A program made the position numbers and the translations under genes. A stretch of 64,000 bases of DNA from Capsicum annuum (lineage: Eukaryota; Streptophyta; Magnoliopsida; Solanales; Solanaceae): the NCBI RefSeq assembly GCF_002878395.1, contig NC_061121.1:132908126-132972125 (forward strand). The letters run 5' to 3'. The notes beneath the pieces are model-generated. The model was not told the DNA's origin. It ran no database searches and was given only the letters and a program-made list of their open reading frames with translations. Of this stretch, positions 43,647-55,703 are shown piece after piece; position 1 is the stretch's first letter, and each line of letters begins with the position of its first letter.

Positions 43647-46554
43647 ATGAAGTTTATGAAACTTGGATCTAGGCCTGACACTTTCATCACTACTGAGGCT
43701 GTAAGGTAACTTCATGTTTTCTTTCTCTGTTTCTTGGATTCAGCTAGAAATAGTTTAGAAGACTTCAAAGAAACCAAGATTTCCTTTCTTGATGCAACAA
43801 CAACATACCAGTGAAAACGCACAAGATGGGTCTGGGAGGGTAGAATGTATGCAAACCTTACCTCTACCTCTTAGAGGCAGAGAGCCTGTTTCCAAAAGAC
43901 TGTCGGCTCATTTTTTTTTCTTGATGCAGGTCAGTTAATTCTGAAGTTATTAGTGATCTCATAGTCCAAGTAAAGGGTAGCAGATATTTGCTTCACAAGG
44001 TTAAATTTCTAACTTTTCTGGGTTCCTTCTCTTTTTCTTTTCCACTTGGTCAATATTTGGCTGAACTTGAAAAATGAGGACTTTGAAGTATATTAAATTC
44101 TTGATAGTTGAAATTGTGTTGAATTTTTGTGAGTGAACGAATTTTTTCAATTTAAATACTCATTGAGTTTTCAACTTCAAATTTTCTATTTTTATTCAAG
44201 GTTAAAATAACTATGGATGTACACATAATTTGTATATCCAAATGCCTACTAATGTCGAGCTAATTGTGTTAAACAGTTTCCTCTGCTGTCAAAGTGCTCA
44301 AGGCTGCAGAGGCTATGCTCTGAAAGTCCAGAAACCTCACAGCACCAAATTGTGCAGCTACCAGATTTTCCTGGTGGAATTGAAGCATTTGAGCTATGTG
44401 CAAAATTCTGCTATGGAATCACTATTACTCTAAGTGCCTACAACATTGTTGCGGCTCGGTGTGCTGCAGAGTACCTGCAGATGACAGAGGATGTAGAGAA
44501 AGGAAACTTGATTTACAAACTCGAAGTATTCTTCAATTCTTGCATACTTTCAGGTTGGAAAGACTCAATTGTGACATTACAGATTACTAAGTCCTTTCCT
44601 TTATGGTCTGAGGACTTGGGAATTACAAGCAGATGTATTGAAAACATTGCTTCAAAAGTCCTGGCTCATCCTTCAAAGGTGAATTTGTCGAGGACCTACT
44701 CAAGAAGAGGCCCGAGGGATGATATTTCTTGCAATGAATCTGAAAGCAGAAGGCATAATAAAGGTTCATCTAAAGTTTGGTGGGCTGAAGATTTAGCAGA
44801 ATTGAGCATAGACCTTTATTGGAGAAGTATGATAGCCATCAAATCTGGTGGGAAAGTACCTGCTAGTGTTATCGGTGATGCATTGCGAGTTTATGCTTCA
44901 AGATGGTTACCAAACATTTCAAAGTATGCAAATCATGAGAAGCATGTGGTACATGATCAATCCGAATCAGATTCAATTGGAAAACACAGGCTGCTTTTGG
45001 AGTCAATAATCAGCTTGTTACCAGCTGAAAAGGGGGCAGTTTCTTGTAGTTTCTTGTTGAAACTGCTTAAAGCCGCTAACATTCTGAAGGCTTCTTGTTC
45101 ATCCAAGATGGAATTGGCAAGAAGGGTTGGGCTTCAATTAGAAGATGCTAGTGTTAATGATCTGTTAATACCTTGTGTCTCACACACATTTGACACAATT
45201 TATGATGTGGATGTGGTTATCACCATATTACAACAGTTCATGTTGCAGGTGCAAAGTCCCCCAACGAGTCCACTAAGAAGGAAAGGAGATTTTGAGAGGA
45301 GAAGGTCCCGGTCCGCGGAGAATATTGACCTTGAGTTTCAAGAAAGCAGAAGATCTTCTTCAGCATCACATAGCTCAAAACTCAAGGTAGCTAAGCTTGT
45401 CGATGGATATCTTCAAGAAATTGCCAGTGACACAAATTTGCCCCTGTCAAAATTCATAACAATTGCTGAAGCAATTCCAGAGTTTGCCAGGCTTGACCAT
45501 GATGATCTTTACAAAGCAATTGACATCTATCTCAAGGTAAAATTGCAGATAACATCTTCAACTATACCATTATCTTTTGCCCAATTACTGTTGAGGTTTC
45601 TATTTTATTTAAAGAAATCAAAAACGTTACATCCATATGTAGAAATAATTCTTTGCATATGTCCTAAGTGTTAAAAACTAGGATGTGGGGCATTACCATG
45701 TTAGCAGATAACCAACTCTTTGACATCTTAATATCCTCAAATTCAATGTTCAGTTAGAATTAGAAGCTCTAATTCTGATTTATAGAATCAGGCATGTTCA
45801 GCCTACATCATGTTGACAGTTAAAAAATAAGATAACTTTGAAGAAACTGTAGAGGATGAATTGTTGTTATAATGAAAATGATTTAAGTTATACGCACTCA
45901 CTAACTGTGTAAAGAGTTTTACACGATCAATGTCGTTTAATCACTTTTACAGGGTTATCAATTACTGAGTTAATACTAATCATAGATATGACAATGTAAT
46001 TTTAGATTGTATATTTTCTAACTGATGTTGTATATATATCTTTAACGATAATGCAGGGGCATCCAGGGCTGAACAAGAGTGAAAGAAAGCGCCTGTGCAG
46101 GATATTAGACTGCAAGAAACTATCAATGGATGTTTGCATGCATGCTGCACAAAATGAATTACTTCCACTAAGGGTAGTTGTTCAAGTTCTTTTTTTTGAG
46201 CAAGCTCGAACCGCCATGTCTGGTGGACATGTAACAGAGTTGCCTAGTAACATCAAGGCACTTCTAGCAAACCATGATGACACAGCCAAGACTTCAGCAT
46301 CTTTTAACAAGGCCAAAATGATACCAGTTGATGACCAGTGGAGTAATGCCTCAGGCCTAAAATCACCAAAGTCCAACATTTCAACTCTGAAAATGAAGCT
46401 AGCTGAAGATGACGATTTGGATGAACATAATGCTGATGAAATTGGGAAATCTTCAAGAATTCGCGCTCTATGTGTGCTTCCAAATCGACCTAAAAAAATG
46501 TTCAGCAAGTTATGGTCAAACAGTAGATCATCAGTGGCAAGTGAAAAAAACTGA
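43647..46554 (+). CDS. NPH3/BTB-domain (NRL) family protein
   Basis: Four coding exons (43647-43705, 43930-43999, 44277-45536, 46057-46554) give 628 residues; all three introns are GT-AG. The start MKFMKLGSRPDTF is typical of one clade of NPH3/RPT2-like proteins. A BTB/POZ domain covers about residues 25-130 (SDLIVQVKGSRYLLHKFPLL; FELCAKFCYG). The NPH3 domain runs from WWAEDLAELSIDLYWRSM (residue 211) to PLRVVVQVLFFEQART (about residue 515). A charged C-terminal region with an acidic EDDDLDEHNADE stretch and RPKKMFSKLW follows. Length is normal for the family. Known members act at the plasma membrane as adaptors, some for CUL3 ubiquitin ligases in phototropin or auxin-transport signalling; the role of this one is inferred only to that level. 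Transposons flank both sides. A retroposon sits at the first splice acceptor, yet the frame is open. Confidence 0.93.
43706..43929 (+). other. intron 1 of the NPH3-family gene
   Basis: Phase-2 intron between AG and G of an arginine codon (AVR-SVN). The donor is GTAACT and the acceptor TTGATGCAG. More than half of it is a retroposon insert with its target duplication (43785-43928). Confidence 0.9.
43785..43928 (-). mobile_element. retroposon tail at the intron 1 splice acceptor, with 12-bp target duplication
   Basis: TTTCTTGATGCA occurs at 43785-43796 and again at 43917-43928, flanking a 120-bp insert. On the minus strand the insert reads GAGCCGACAGTCTTTTGG, then GAGGTAGAGGTAAGGTTTGC, CTACCCTCCCAGACCC and a TGTTGTTGT end. 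This is the 3' end shared by Solanaceae RTE-type LINEs and by some SINEs that use them; the LINE at 9014-20594 ends similarly. The right duplicate supplies the working acceptor CAG; the left copy reads GCAAC and has lost the AG. Confidence 0.85.
44000..44276 (+). other. intron 2 of the NPH3-family gene
   Basis: Phase-0 intron between the LLHK and FPLL codons inside the BTB domain. Donor GTTAAA, acceptor AAACAG. No insert was seen. Confidence 0.88.
45537..46056 (+). other. intron 3 of the NPH3-family gene
   Basis: Phase-0 intron between IYLK and GHPG within the NPH3 domain. Donor GTAAAA, acceptor ATGCAG. Translation of exon 3 runs on as an open frame into this intron up to 45674, which would give a truncated protein if the intron were retained. 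Confidence 0.88.
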
Positions 46555-46717
46555 TAATTTTTACCTTTACTTAAAAAGGTAACATATACTCTGTTATCAT
46601 TATTGTGGCCTTAAGAATATTTATTTTTCCTTTTATTAGTTTCCGGAGAACAATTTGTAGCATTTAGAATAGAGAAATCTTTATGCTTAAGTATTGGTGT
46701 AAGCTGTAACCTAAGCT

Positions 46718-46723
46718 AATAAA
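46718..46723 (+). terminator. polyadenylation signal AATAAA of the NPH3-family gene
   Basis: AATAAA lies 164 bp after the stop codon in a T-rich 3' region. This is a normal plant distance; actual cleavage sites are unknown. Confidence 0.6.
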
Positions 46724-46739
46724 AGTACAAAATTGTTAC

Positions 46740-47319
46740 AATTAGAAGGGATGTGTTGAACTTCTTTTGTTGGAGATTGAAATTGATTAAAGAAAGAGTT
46801 CATTGAGATGTATTTTAGTTGTACATGTGCCATCAGTTTATGAGAAAATAGTCCCTAGAGTAGGTTTAAAATAATCCCTTAATTATACACTTATCATTCT
46901 TGGTCCTTTAATTATTTAAAAACTTATTAAGTTTGATTTTTGACTATTTTTTATATAAATAATGTAGAATTTATATTAATGAAATTTTTACTTCGGTGAA
47001 ATTAAATCGTAACTCATTTCCTTAATTGTTTCTCTCTCCTTACCACCTTTTTCTCAAATTCCTCTAGTGAAAAAATCCTTAACCTCAACAATTCAAAATA
47101 AAATTTATCCGAAAAGAAGGCACAAGCTCTAATAAAAGGAAGTATATTATTGTTGCTACTGACTTGAATATGCTATGTTTCGGAGAGGACGACAATAACG
47201 ACAAAGTTTGATGTAAGTCAAAAATTTTATAACCATTGAGGACAACTTGAACAAATGAAAATTCAAGATGGAGATTTTGGGTATGATTTGAGTAGTTTAA
47301 AGAAAGTAGCCAGGGAAAG
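46740..47319. other. gene-downstream intergenic stretch
   Basis: AT-rich sequence between the 3' end of the NPH3-family gene and the gypsy LTR. No gene or element was recognised. Confidence 0.45.
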
Positions 47320-50116
47320 TGTCACGATCCAAAAACGAGAGTCATGATGGTACTTGTCGCAGTGTACCTTGACAAGTAAGCCTATCACCCACACTAATAT
47401 AAAAAGAGGAAAAAACAGAAATACCCCAAGATAAGGCTTCTAGAATGAAGTTGAACCATACAAGTAATTATAACAACACAGAGAGAACATATCCAAATAC
47501 CATACATTCTCAAAATCAGGTGTCAATAGTGTAAGAACTACTAATACAAATCATGAGTAAAATACATCAAAAATATTTACACAGGTCAACGTCTGTCTCC
47601 GAATACAAATAAAGACATTACTATTATAGAAAGATAAAGGTGAACTCAAGACGCATGAATGTCCAACCGCTACCTTAAGAAATTTGAAGGAGCTCGAAAT
47701 CAACTAATTTGAGGCACACTCGAGTTACGACCTGCACCAAAAGAGCGCAGTTGGCGTGAGTACGACAAAGTAGTAAATAGAGCATACAAAATATACACTA
47801 AGGGCACGTCGCCTGCAATAAAAAAAATGTCCCACAATGATAGCCCACATTGCTTGCACAAACAGTTCTAATATCACAAATACAACAACATAGCAAGTAT
47901 AACACAAGTATACATTATATCACATGCAAGTATAAACAGAGAAGAACAAGTATATACAAGATGGTCAAGTACAAGTAACAGGATATAGAGTAAGTAGATA
48001 TATAACAAGTCAATACGTAAATTCAACCACAAAATCAACACAATAAAACAAATGCAATGCATAAGACGATGATGCTGATGATGATAATAATGTGATGTTG
48101 CTGCTGATGATGATGCATGAGGTTGGCACACAGCCTGGAGATTGGCACATAGCCCTGAGATAGGCACACAACCTTGTTTTCGGTATTTTTAGTATTATCA
48201 GTATTTCTAGTATTTTCAAAGCACAAGTACACATGCATAATACACAAATCAAGTACACATGCATGACAACAAGTAAATATAAAGCAATAAAACAAACAAG
48301 TGAAATGATGTGTACAATGATATGAGCATGATGATGCAATGTTCACAACCATTCAAAATGAGTATTTCCACAACCAATTCACATAATGTATTTCGACAAC
48401 CAATTCATATGATGTATTTTCTCAATCAATTACAACATTACAATTCCACAACCACGTGAGCGAATATCCATCCTATTTTCACTATCCATGAATTTTTCAC
48501 GTGATCCATATGCCCATAAAGTTTGAATATATAACAATACGTCAAAGACACCACAATAGACATTTCTAACATCACAATGCAATAATCACATGTATTCCAG
48601 AATATCAACATCACATAAGACCTCACACGATCACACATATCACGTAATATCTCAAATTCAACATTTACAACACATATAGGCCCCCACACGGGCACAACAT
48701 ATAGATAGTCATTTTTTATGATTAGTTCTCACCCTTAACATGTATATTAGTATATAAATTAACTACTTAGCCCAATCTGAAGAGTTAAGTCATAACCTAC
48801 CTTGAATGCCGAAATCTACACTTTAAACTCACGACCTTACTATCTCGAAATCAACTAAAATCAAGAAATATAAAATTAATGCATCAAAACAAAGCCAACG
48901 ATACTCATATTTCCTACTTTTGTTAGGTGTCAAAATGAACCCCTAAAATGGGTTTAAAAAAATGGCAAAATCAAAACTTTATTACAAAAATGTGTTTCCA
49001 TATTTTTAGGAATCTACATATGAAAACCCAAGTCAAATCGAGTAAAAAACGAGGTTTGAATTGAAGAAAAATTATTTTTGAGCTTCATCGGGTAAATCTT
49101 TGAAGTCCGTGTTAAAATAAAAAATTGAATTTGTTTTGAAGGTTAAATTAATGAAAACTAGTAATTATAAGATTAAAACATTATTCAAGTGAAAATGAGT
49201 GAAATTGGGATTTAAAATCTAGTCCTGAGATTTTGAAGTTTTGAGAAATTAATCAAAGAATTAGAGTAGAAAAGGATGAAATCTCACCTTAAATCCATAA
49301 TAGAATCAAGAAATAAATGTTAATCTAGCTTCCCAAGCTCCCACAAGCTTCACCTTTAAGCTCTCACACTATTTTAGAGTTTAACTCTCAAGAGGCAAAG
49401 TAAAGAATGAGCAAATGGGCAAAAAAAAAGGGATAAAAACTTATTTATATTGCAGATTTTAAAGTCAAAAAACGGACTTCGACGGGGTGTCCGAGATTCA
49501 TTCAGAGTCTAATATACGCAAACAAACTATGTAAATACATTAAATTTGCTCTAAACTCAATGAAAATATCATATTTTCAAAAACATATCATTTTCGCAAA
49601 GTTGACACCCGAAATCCGAAATTATAATTTTTCAAATCGAGGGTTGAAATGAGATTTAAAAGCCATAAAACCCAACCAAACATGTTACTACCCTAAAATT
49701 GATGTTCCAGACACATTGGTGAAGTCGTTTTTTTAATCCTAGGTCATTTCGACCAAATATGAGTCCCACACCCATATTTTAAATTTTTCCAACTTTTCAA
49801 CCAACAGGTCGAAATGAGCTGGGGTGTATTAGAACCCAAACCAATAGGATACCTAGCCTAAAATTGATATTTCAGAGCTGCTGGCACAGTCTGTTCAGCC
49901 ATCCATTGCACAAATCAAGAGATAATCACAAAAGTCCAAAATAAGGCTCTTGAAGCCATTAAAAACCATAATATCGCATAAATGGTTCCAAAATACATCG
50001 GGAACCATGCCAATCACCCCCACACCTCATAAATACCACAATACAACTACGGGGAAGGTTAAAATAATAAAATCACATAAATCACTACATATTTCATTAA
50101 AAAGCTGATCGTTACA
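47320..50116 (-). repeat. 3' LTR of the second gypsy element (2797 bp)
   Basis: On the minus strand it starts TGTAACGATCAGCTTTTT directly after the end of pol and ends TTTTGGATCGTGACA, with TG...CA ends. Its middle shares words with the 5' LTR at 10212-12780 (an ACTGTGCCAGCAGCT-like block near 49880, against CTATGCCAGCTGATTTGG). It holds CAT/TGA-rich tracts near 48060-48120 and several long chance frames with no protein features. Confidence 0.75.
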
Positions 50117-50119
50117 TCA

Positions 50120-53118
50120 TCCACCACTAAAAATCTAATTCGTCCTCATACTAAAGGCAAAAGAAATGCCTGAATCAATGAAGTGTTGGGGGTAGGAACT
50201 ACACATATCAGACTCGACCTTTAAAGTAGCCTAATCTATAGGTCGATGTCTCCACTGAACCTTAACCACAGGATAACTCTAGAGCACAACCGCCTAACAT
50301 CCCTAGATAAAATAGAGACCGACTTCTCAACAAAGGACAACCGTTCATCTAACTGAACAGACTCCCAACGAATGACATGAAACTCACTAGGAGTGTAACA
50401 GTGAAGTATAGAAACATGAAAAACTGGATGAACAGCTAATAAATTTGGAGGCAAAACTAACTCATAGGCCACATCACCAATAGTTCGAAGAATCTCAAAT
50501 AGACCAATTTACCTGGGCTAAGCTTTCCCCTCTTCCCAAACCCCATCACACCCTTCATGGTTGAAACTCAAAGAAAAACACACTCACCAACACTAAGTCT
50601 CAAGGAAAGAAGTCTACGATCCTCATAACACTTCTGATTACTCTGATATGCTCGAAGTTTATCCTGAAAAGTCTTCCAAAAGTGAAATGTGAATATCGAA
50701 CCACGATCTGAGATGATAGACATGGGCACACCATGAAGTCTCACAATCTCACAAATATAGATACGAACTAACCTCTCGGCACTGAATGAAACCTGAGCTG
50801 GAATGAAATGGGCTAACTTGGTCGATCGATTCATGATGACCTAAGCATTGTCAGAACCGTAAAAAGTATGAGGTAAATCAGTCACGAAGTCTATAGTGAT
50901 CCGCTCCCACTTTCACTCAGGAATGGGCAACTTCTGAAGAAATCCACCAAGTCTTATATGCTCAGCCTTCACCTGATGACAACAAAGGCAACGAGCTACG
51001 AAGTTCGCTACATCCTTTCTCATACCGCCCCACCAGTAGTGTTGTCTCAAATAACGGTACATCTTAGTCTCTCCTGAATAAATAGAATACTTAGAATAAT
51101 GGGCCTCCTCCAAACTCAACCTAATCTAATCGCCCATTCTCTACACATAAACTCAGCCCCCAATCCTTAAAACACCATCCAAATCAAGTGAGGCTTCCTT
51201 AGCCTCACCACTTAAAACCTTATCTCAAATTGATCTAAACCCTGTATCATCAAACTGATGAACTCAAATCTGCTCCATCAAAGAAGACCTATCCTCCACG
51301 AAGCCCAAAACATATCCAGGTGTCAAAATATAAATCTTAACCATATGGTTAGCTAAAGACCGGACCTCTAAGGCCAAAGACTTCTCTTGGGTCAAAAGAT
51401 GCCAAGCTACCCATGCTAGTCGACTTTTGTCTTAAGGCATTCGCAACCATATTAGCCTTGCCTAGATGATAGAGAATAGTCAAGTCATAATCCTTAAGTA
51501 TCTCAAGCCAACGACGCTGCCTCATATTAAGATCTCGTTGGGTAAAGAAATACCGAGGGCTACAATGATTTAAGGAAATCTTACAATGGACTCTATACAA
51601 GTAATGCCTTCACAACTTCAAAGCAAACACAACCGTCCACAACTCTAAATCATGGGTAGGATAACTCCTCTCATAGGGCTTCAATTAACGAGAAGCATAT
51701 TCAATCACGTTGCCTTCCTACATAATCACAATACATAACCCAACACCTGTCACATCATAAAAGACGGTAAAACCCATGCCCTCCTTGGGCAAGGTCAAGA
51801 TAAAACTGAAGTCAATAAATCTTTGAGCCTTTGAAAGCTTGCCTCATAAGCATCAGACCACTCAAATAAAATCTTCTTCTGATTCAAATTGGTCAACAGA
51901 GCTGCAATTGATGAGAAACCCTCTACAAAACACCAATAATAACCTACCAAGCCAGCAAAACTCTGAATTTCGATAGGAAAAGTAGTTCTAGCCTAATCAT
52001 GAACCACTGCAACCTTGGTTGGATCAACCATGATACTCTTCTTAGTCACCACATAACCTAAGAAAGAAATAGACTCCAACTAAAACTCACGCTTAGAGAA
52101 CTTGGCATATAATTTCTCATCACTCAATATCTGAAGCACAATTAATAAATGCTCCTCATGCTCATCCTTACTCTTGGAATAAACCAAGATATCATCTATA
52201 ATTATAATAACAAAAGAGTTGAAATATGGTTGAAACAACCAGTTCATCAACTCCATGAATGTGGTAGGGGAATTAGTCAACCCAAAAGACATGACCAAGA
52301 ACCCATGGTGACCATATCGAGTTTAAAAAGTTATCTTCAAAATATTTAATGCTCTAATCCTCAACTAGTGATAACCGATCCTCAAATTAATCTTCAAAAA
52401 CACCGCGACACCCTAAAACTGATCAAATAAATCATTAATATGGGGAAGAGGATACTTATTCTTAACTGTCACCTTGTTCAATTGTTGATAATTAATGCAC
52501 TTATGAATACACCCATTCTTCTTCTTCACAAATAAGATAGAAGCATTCTAAGGCGATACACTAGGTTGGATAAATCCCTTATCCAATAACTCCTACAACT
52601 GATTCTTCAATTCTTCTAACTCAGTTGAGGCTATCCTATAAGAAGAATAGAAATAGGCTTGGTGCCCGACTCAACTTCAATAGCAAAATCAATATCACGA
52701 TCCGCTGGTATACTAGACAAATCCGTAGGAAACACATTCATAAACTCATGAACAACACTGACAAAATTCAAAGAAGAAGGTGAAGCAATACTAGTATAAA
52801 AATATGATCCAAATAAGACAAACATTCCCTCTCAATCAATCGACGAGCTTGAATATATGATATGACCCTCTTGGGTCTTGAATGAAGTGCACCCTTCCAA
52901 GCTAGCCTTGGTACAGCCGACAAAGCTAGAATCATGGTCTTAGCAAAATAACTAATACATCATGATAAGGAGCCAACCAATATATACCCAAAATAACATC
53001 AAAATAAACCATATAAAACACAATCAAATCTACCTAAGTCTCACGACCACTAAAAGTCACAACACAAGATTAGTACACCCAATCCACCACTAATGAATTT
53101 TCTACAGGGGTAGATTAA
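50120..53118 (-). pseudogene. Ty3/gypsy pol remnant (protease to chromo-type tail)
   Basis: Minus-strand pieces in order: a protease end with FDVILGIYWL near 53000; the reverse transcriptase start VVHEFMNVFPTDLSSIPADR (52631-52825); the catalytic region [18 protein letters not shown] with [13 protein letters not shown] (52080-52298); RNase H tail LNMRQRRWLEILKDYDLTIL (51349-51600); integrase zinc region LRQHYWWGGMRKDVANFVAR with CLCCHQVKAEH (50913-51119); integrase core [20 protein letters not shown] with [10 protein letters not shown] (50568-50834); and tail AYELVLPPNLLAVHPVFHVS (50236-50472). Stops and shifts separate the pieces, so it is inactive. Confidence 0.82.
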
Positions 53119-54386
53119 TGATGTCCAAGCAACACCTCCTATTAGATGATAATACAGTCATTGTTATAGTAACCCATCTAAGGTTAGGGTCAAATCCCAA
53201 AGGAACACTTGGTTTAGCAGATCTCAATAGTTGTAGTCAATAGGCTAAACAAAAAAAGTAAATGAGGAGTTTTGATTATAGTATTCGAGAGCAAAGAACA
53301 ATATTAACTTGGTTGAAATCAATCATGAGTGAACACTAGGGTTGTGTTCCCCCTGGCTTCACCCTTTACCTTTTGCGTCTCAGAGAGTCGCACTTCTAAC
53401 CCTTATTTTGATCCCAGTTAACTATTACCTTTTGAGTCTCTAGTTATTAGATAAAACCTTACCATCTTATGTAGATAGAACTTAGAAATGTGGATCGACA
53501 GTTAAAATTCCAAATTACTATTGTCTTTATCATTTTATAGTCACTACTCTTCGTTTAAAGTAAGTAGAAACATGTAGGTGGGATCATAATGTGTGCACCC
53601 ATTAAGAAATCAATCATAAGAAAGATAAAGAAATACATACCATTGGTATTGGTGAATATCAACAATCACACTTCCCTTACTTCATCAATTTCCTAGGGTT
53701 TCCACAACTCTAGCTATGGGTTTTAGTCGCTCATGATTGTGAAGAAATCAATAATTCATAATAGAAAGAATAGATGAAATCACAATGATAAGATGAATAA
53801 AAACCCACAACTATAACTCAATCAAAGTCAATACATGTAAATCCTAAGATCAAAGATAGATCTTGAATTCATAATATGTTTCTAAGTGTTAAAGGTGTGT
53901 TAATCCTACTAAAAAGTACATAAGGGGCATTTATAGTACACGAGAAACCCCTAAAAACAAAGCTCGAATGAACTAGAAAAAAATTGGGTCAGTGGCCACC
54001 TGCGGTCTGGCACAGGGCATGGGTACAGATCGCAGGTTCCGGATGGACAATTTCTTACAAGCCAGCTCTCAGGATTTTGGATTTCTGTCACCCACTTTGT
54101 CTACATGTGGTTCGTAGGTTGACTTAGTAGGTATTAAGAGTCAGTTTTTCAGCTCTTTGTCGACTCTCAAACATGCATTAATCATGATCAAGTCGGAAAA
54201 CATCCCAATCATCCATAATCGCTCCAAAAGTATCCAAAACACCTTTTCACCTTTTTTATGAACTTAGCATCCAAAACATGGTTTTCTATGAAACATACCC
54301 AAATCAAATCATATCTAACAAAAAGGCCTCAAAAACTTATTTTGTTTCCTCATTTTAAGCGTCGAAAGTGCTATATTTTTATAGCA
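53119..54386 (-). mobile_element. solo LTR inside the gypsy protease region
   Basis: A 1.27-kb non-coding block interrupts gag-protease sequence that is continuous in the related element at 14500-14700. On the minus strand it starts TGCTATAAAAATATAGCA, a typical Athila/Tat-type LTR start, and ends with a CTTTGGGATTTGACCCTAAC region and GGACATCA. Flanking words ATAAT and TTAAT may be the 5-bp target duplication with one change; the exact edge is uncertain by one or two bases. There is no internal region, so it is read as a solo LTR left by recombination. Confidence 0.72.
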
Positions 54387-54880
54387 CATTATACATACAC
54401 GAATAGGCATGGCAAGAAGCTCACTAACAGAATCCAAATCTAAAGTAAAACATGTAGTCAATATGAGAAGGTCGATCTAGGGTCAAATACCATAGATGCA
54501 GATCTGAAATTAAATGAGGATAATACTTGTGATAGCAACATTAGAAGCCTTTGCCTCAGGCCTGGTGGATATAGCATAACACTAACCATAACCCTCAACT
54601 GGTTGAGTATCCCCCATAACCACTACCACGTGCTCCACCACTTCTACTTCTCACACCTTTGGTAATACCCCTACCTCTCATAGCTTAAATAAGAGTAGCT
54701 CTAATCACAGGGTGGGAATAATACTTGGCCAAATGGTCAACCTTATCATATATAAAGAAACCTCTATAGCACACTCAATAGGCGAAGGTACCACTGGGCC
54801 CGAATGACCACCCAAAACTGTAGAACTAGAAGATCCATCACTTGACCTCTGTAAGGCTGTCTACACTGGTAAAACACCAC
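54387..54880 (-). pseudogene. Ty3/gypsy gag-protease junction fragment
   Basis: Minus-strand sequence matches the region around 14150-14620 of the nested element: a serine-rich part (SSDGSSSSTVLGGHSG), a glycine-rich part, then EAKASNVAITSIILI and words up to LDSVSELLAMPIRV. The zinc knuckle is degraded. The fragment ends at about 54880, where unrelated repeat sequence starts. Confidence 0.6.
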
Positions 54881-55348
54881 AAATTTTTTCCCTTGAAAAT
54901 TTTTTGAGCCTGGAGCTCACTTCCATGGTTACGACTATAACATCAGAGTCGTAGGGTGTCTTGACAACTCATTGAGATGAGTCATACCCAAACCAGTAAG
55001 TTTGAGACTTGATTCTGCTCTAAGTATGAGTGGTTCACTAAGAGCCGTAAGGATATGAGTGGTTCACTAAGAGCTGTAAGGATATGTCACGAGTCATTAG
55101 GTGAAATCGTAGGAGTCCCAAATTTTATTTATGTTAACTATGACTGGACTCTATGAGTCGTAGGGTCTTATTACAAATGGGTTGGTTGAGTCATAAGGTC
55201 GACAGTATATTGGGTTCCTAGTCATAGTCTTAGTTACGACTCATGGTGATGAGTCATATGGTATGGTTACGATTCAAGGGGTCGAATCATGGTTAAAGAC
55301 GACACTTTTTAGGTTTTAAGTTGAGGGAACTATGGACATTTCCCACTT
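54881..55348 (+). repeat. AGTCGTA/TACGACTC-rich spacer segment
   Basis: Repeated words such as TACGACTC, GAGTCGTA and GAGTCAT, often as close inverted pairs, as in the minus-strand Athila fragment at 23090-24240. A 29-bp tandem duplication (ATGAGTGGTTCACTAAGAGC plus 9) lies at 55026-55083. No protein is encoded. It seems to be a piece of family spacer placed where the front of the 5' LTR should be. Confidence 0.6.
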
Positions 55349-55507
55349 TATAAATTTGTGAACTGAATCAAACTCCCTATTTATTTTACAAAAATGAATG
55401 ATTAAAAGTCAACTAATCTGCATACAACTTAATTAGCATCATATTCCCTGTGGGATTCGACCCCAACCTAGTTGGTTTATATATTTAACAATAATTTTGG
55501 CGTATCA
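55349..55507 (+). repeat. remnant of the 5' LTR (last 159 bp)
   Basis: It matches the end of the 3' LTR (62406-62592), sharing AATGAATGATTAAAAGTCAA and GTGGGATTCGACCC, and ends TTTGGCGTATCA. It lacks about 28-30 bp present in the 3' copy just before the end (the hairpin-like stretch around 62547-62576). Confidence 0.8.
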
Positions 55508-55512
55508 AATTT

Positions 55513-55530
55513 TCGCGCCGTTGCCGGGGA
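55513..55530 (+). other. primer binding site, tRNA-Asp-like
   Basis: TCGCGCCGTTGCCGGGGA lies five bases after the LTR end. It differs from the TGGCGCCGTTGCCGGGGA site common in Athila-type elements at one position. Confidence 0.8.
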
Positions 55531-55703
55531 ATGCGGTTGTCGATTGACTTTATGTGTGTTAATTGACTATTAATCAAGTTTTCTTATTTTATGTTTATTT
55601 GTTGTTTTTGTTCATTACAGGCTCATTTTTGTTTATTCCATGAACCAGAAGTTCTGGTGAACCATTATTACCCTTCAATCCCGAACCTCATCTCATTGAA
55701 AGA

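Larger units (their letters stand above)
47320..54880 (-). mobile_element. second Ty3/gypsy element (related to the one at 10212), truncated at its 5' side
   Basis: In minus-strand order from the right: a gag/zinc-knuckle fragment (54390-54880), protease, reverse transcriptase, RNase H, integrase and chromo-type tail (53118-50120), then a 3' LTR (50116-47320). The gag fragment and LTR share words with the nested element at 10212-18962, so the two belong to one or close families. A solo LTR splits the protease region. The 5' LTR and most of gag are missing, cut off at about 54880 by the Athila-like sequence. All frames are broken. Confidence 0.8.

Noticed and set aside
45537..45674. C-terminal extension of NPH3 exon 3 as a natural short protein
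   Set aside because: The open frame simply continues into intron 3 after a GTAAAA donor. The family's conserved NPH3 domain resumes in exon 4 in the correct phase.
48010..48352. Overlapping minus-strand open frames of about 100 residues
   Set aside because: They lie inside a gypsy LTR over CAT/TGA-type repeats. Several frames are open at once and none has a protein motif, which is typical of chance frames in low-complexity DNA.
54881..55507. A complete 5' LTR for the Athila-like derivative
   Set aside because: Only the last 159 bp match the 3' LTR. The rest matches spacer sequence of the family, so calling all of it LTR would be wrong.
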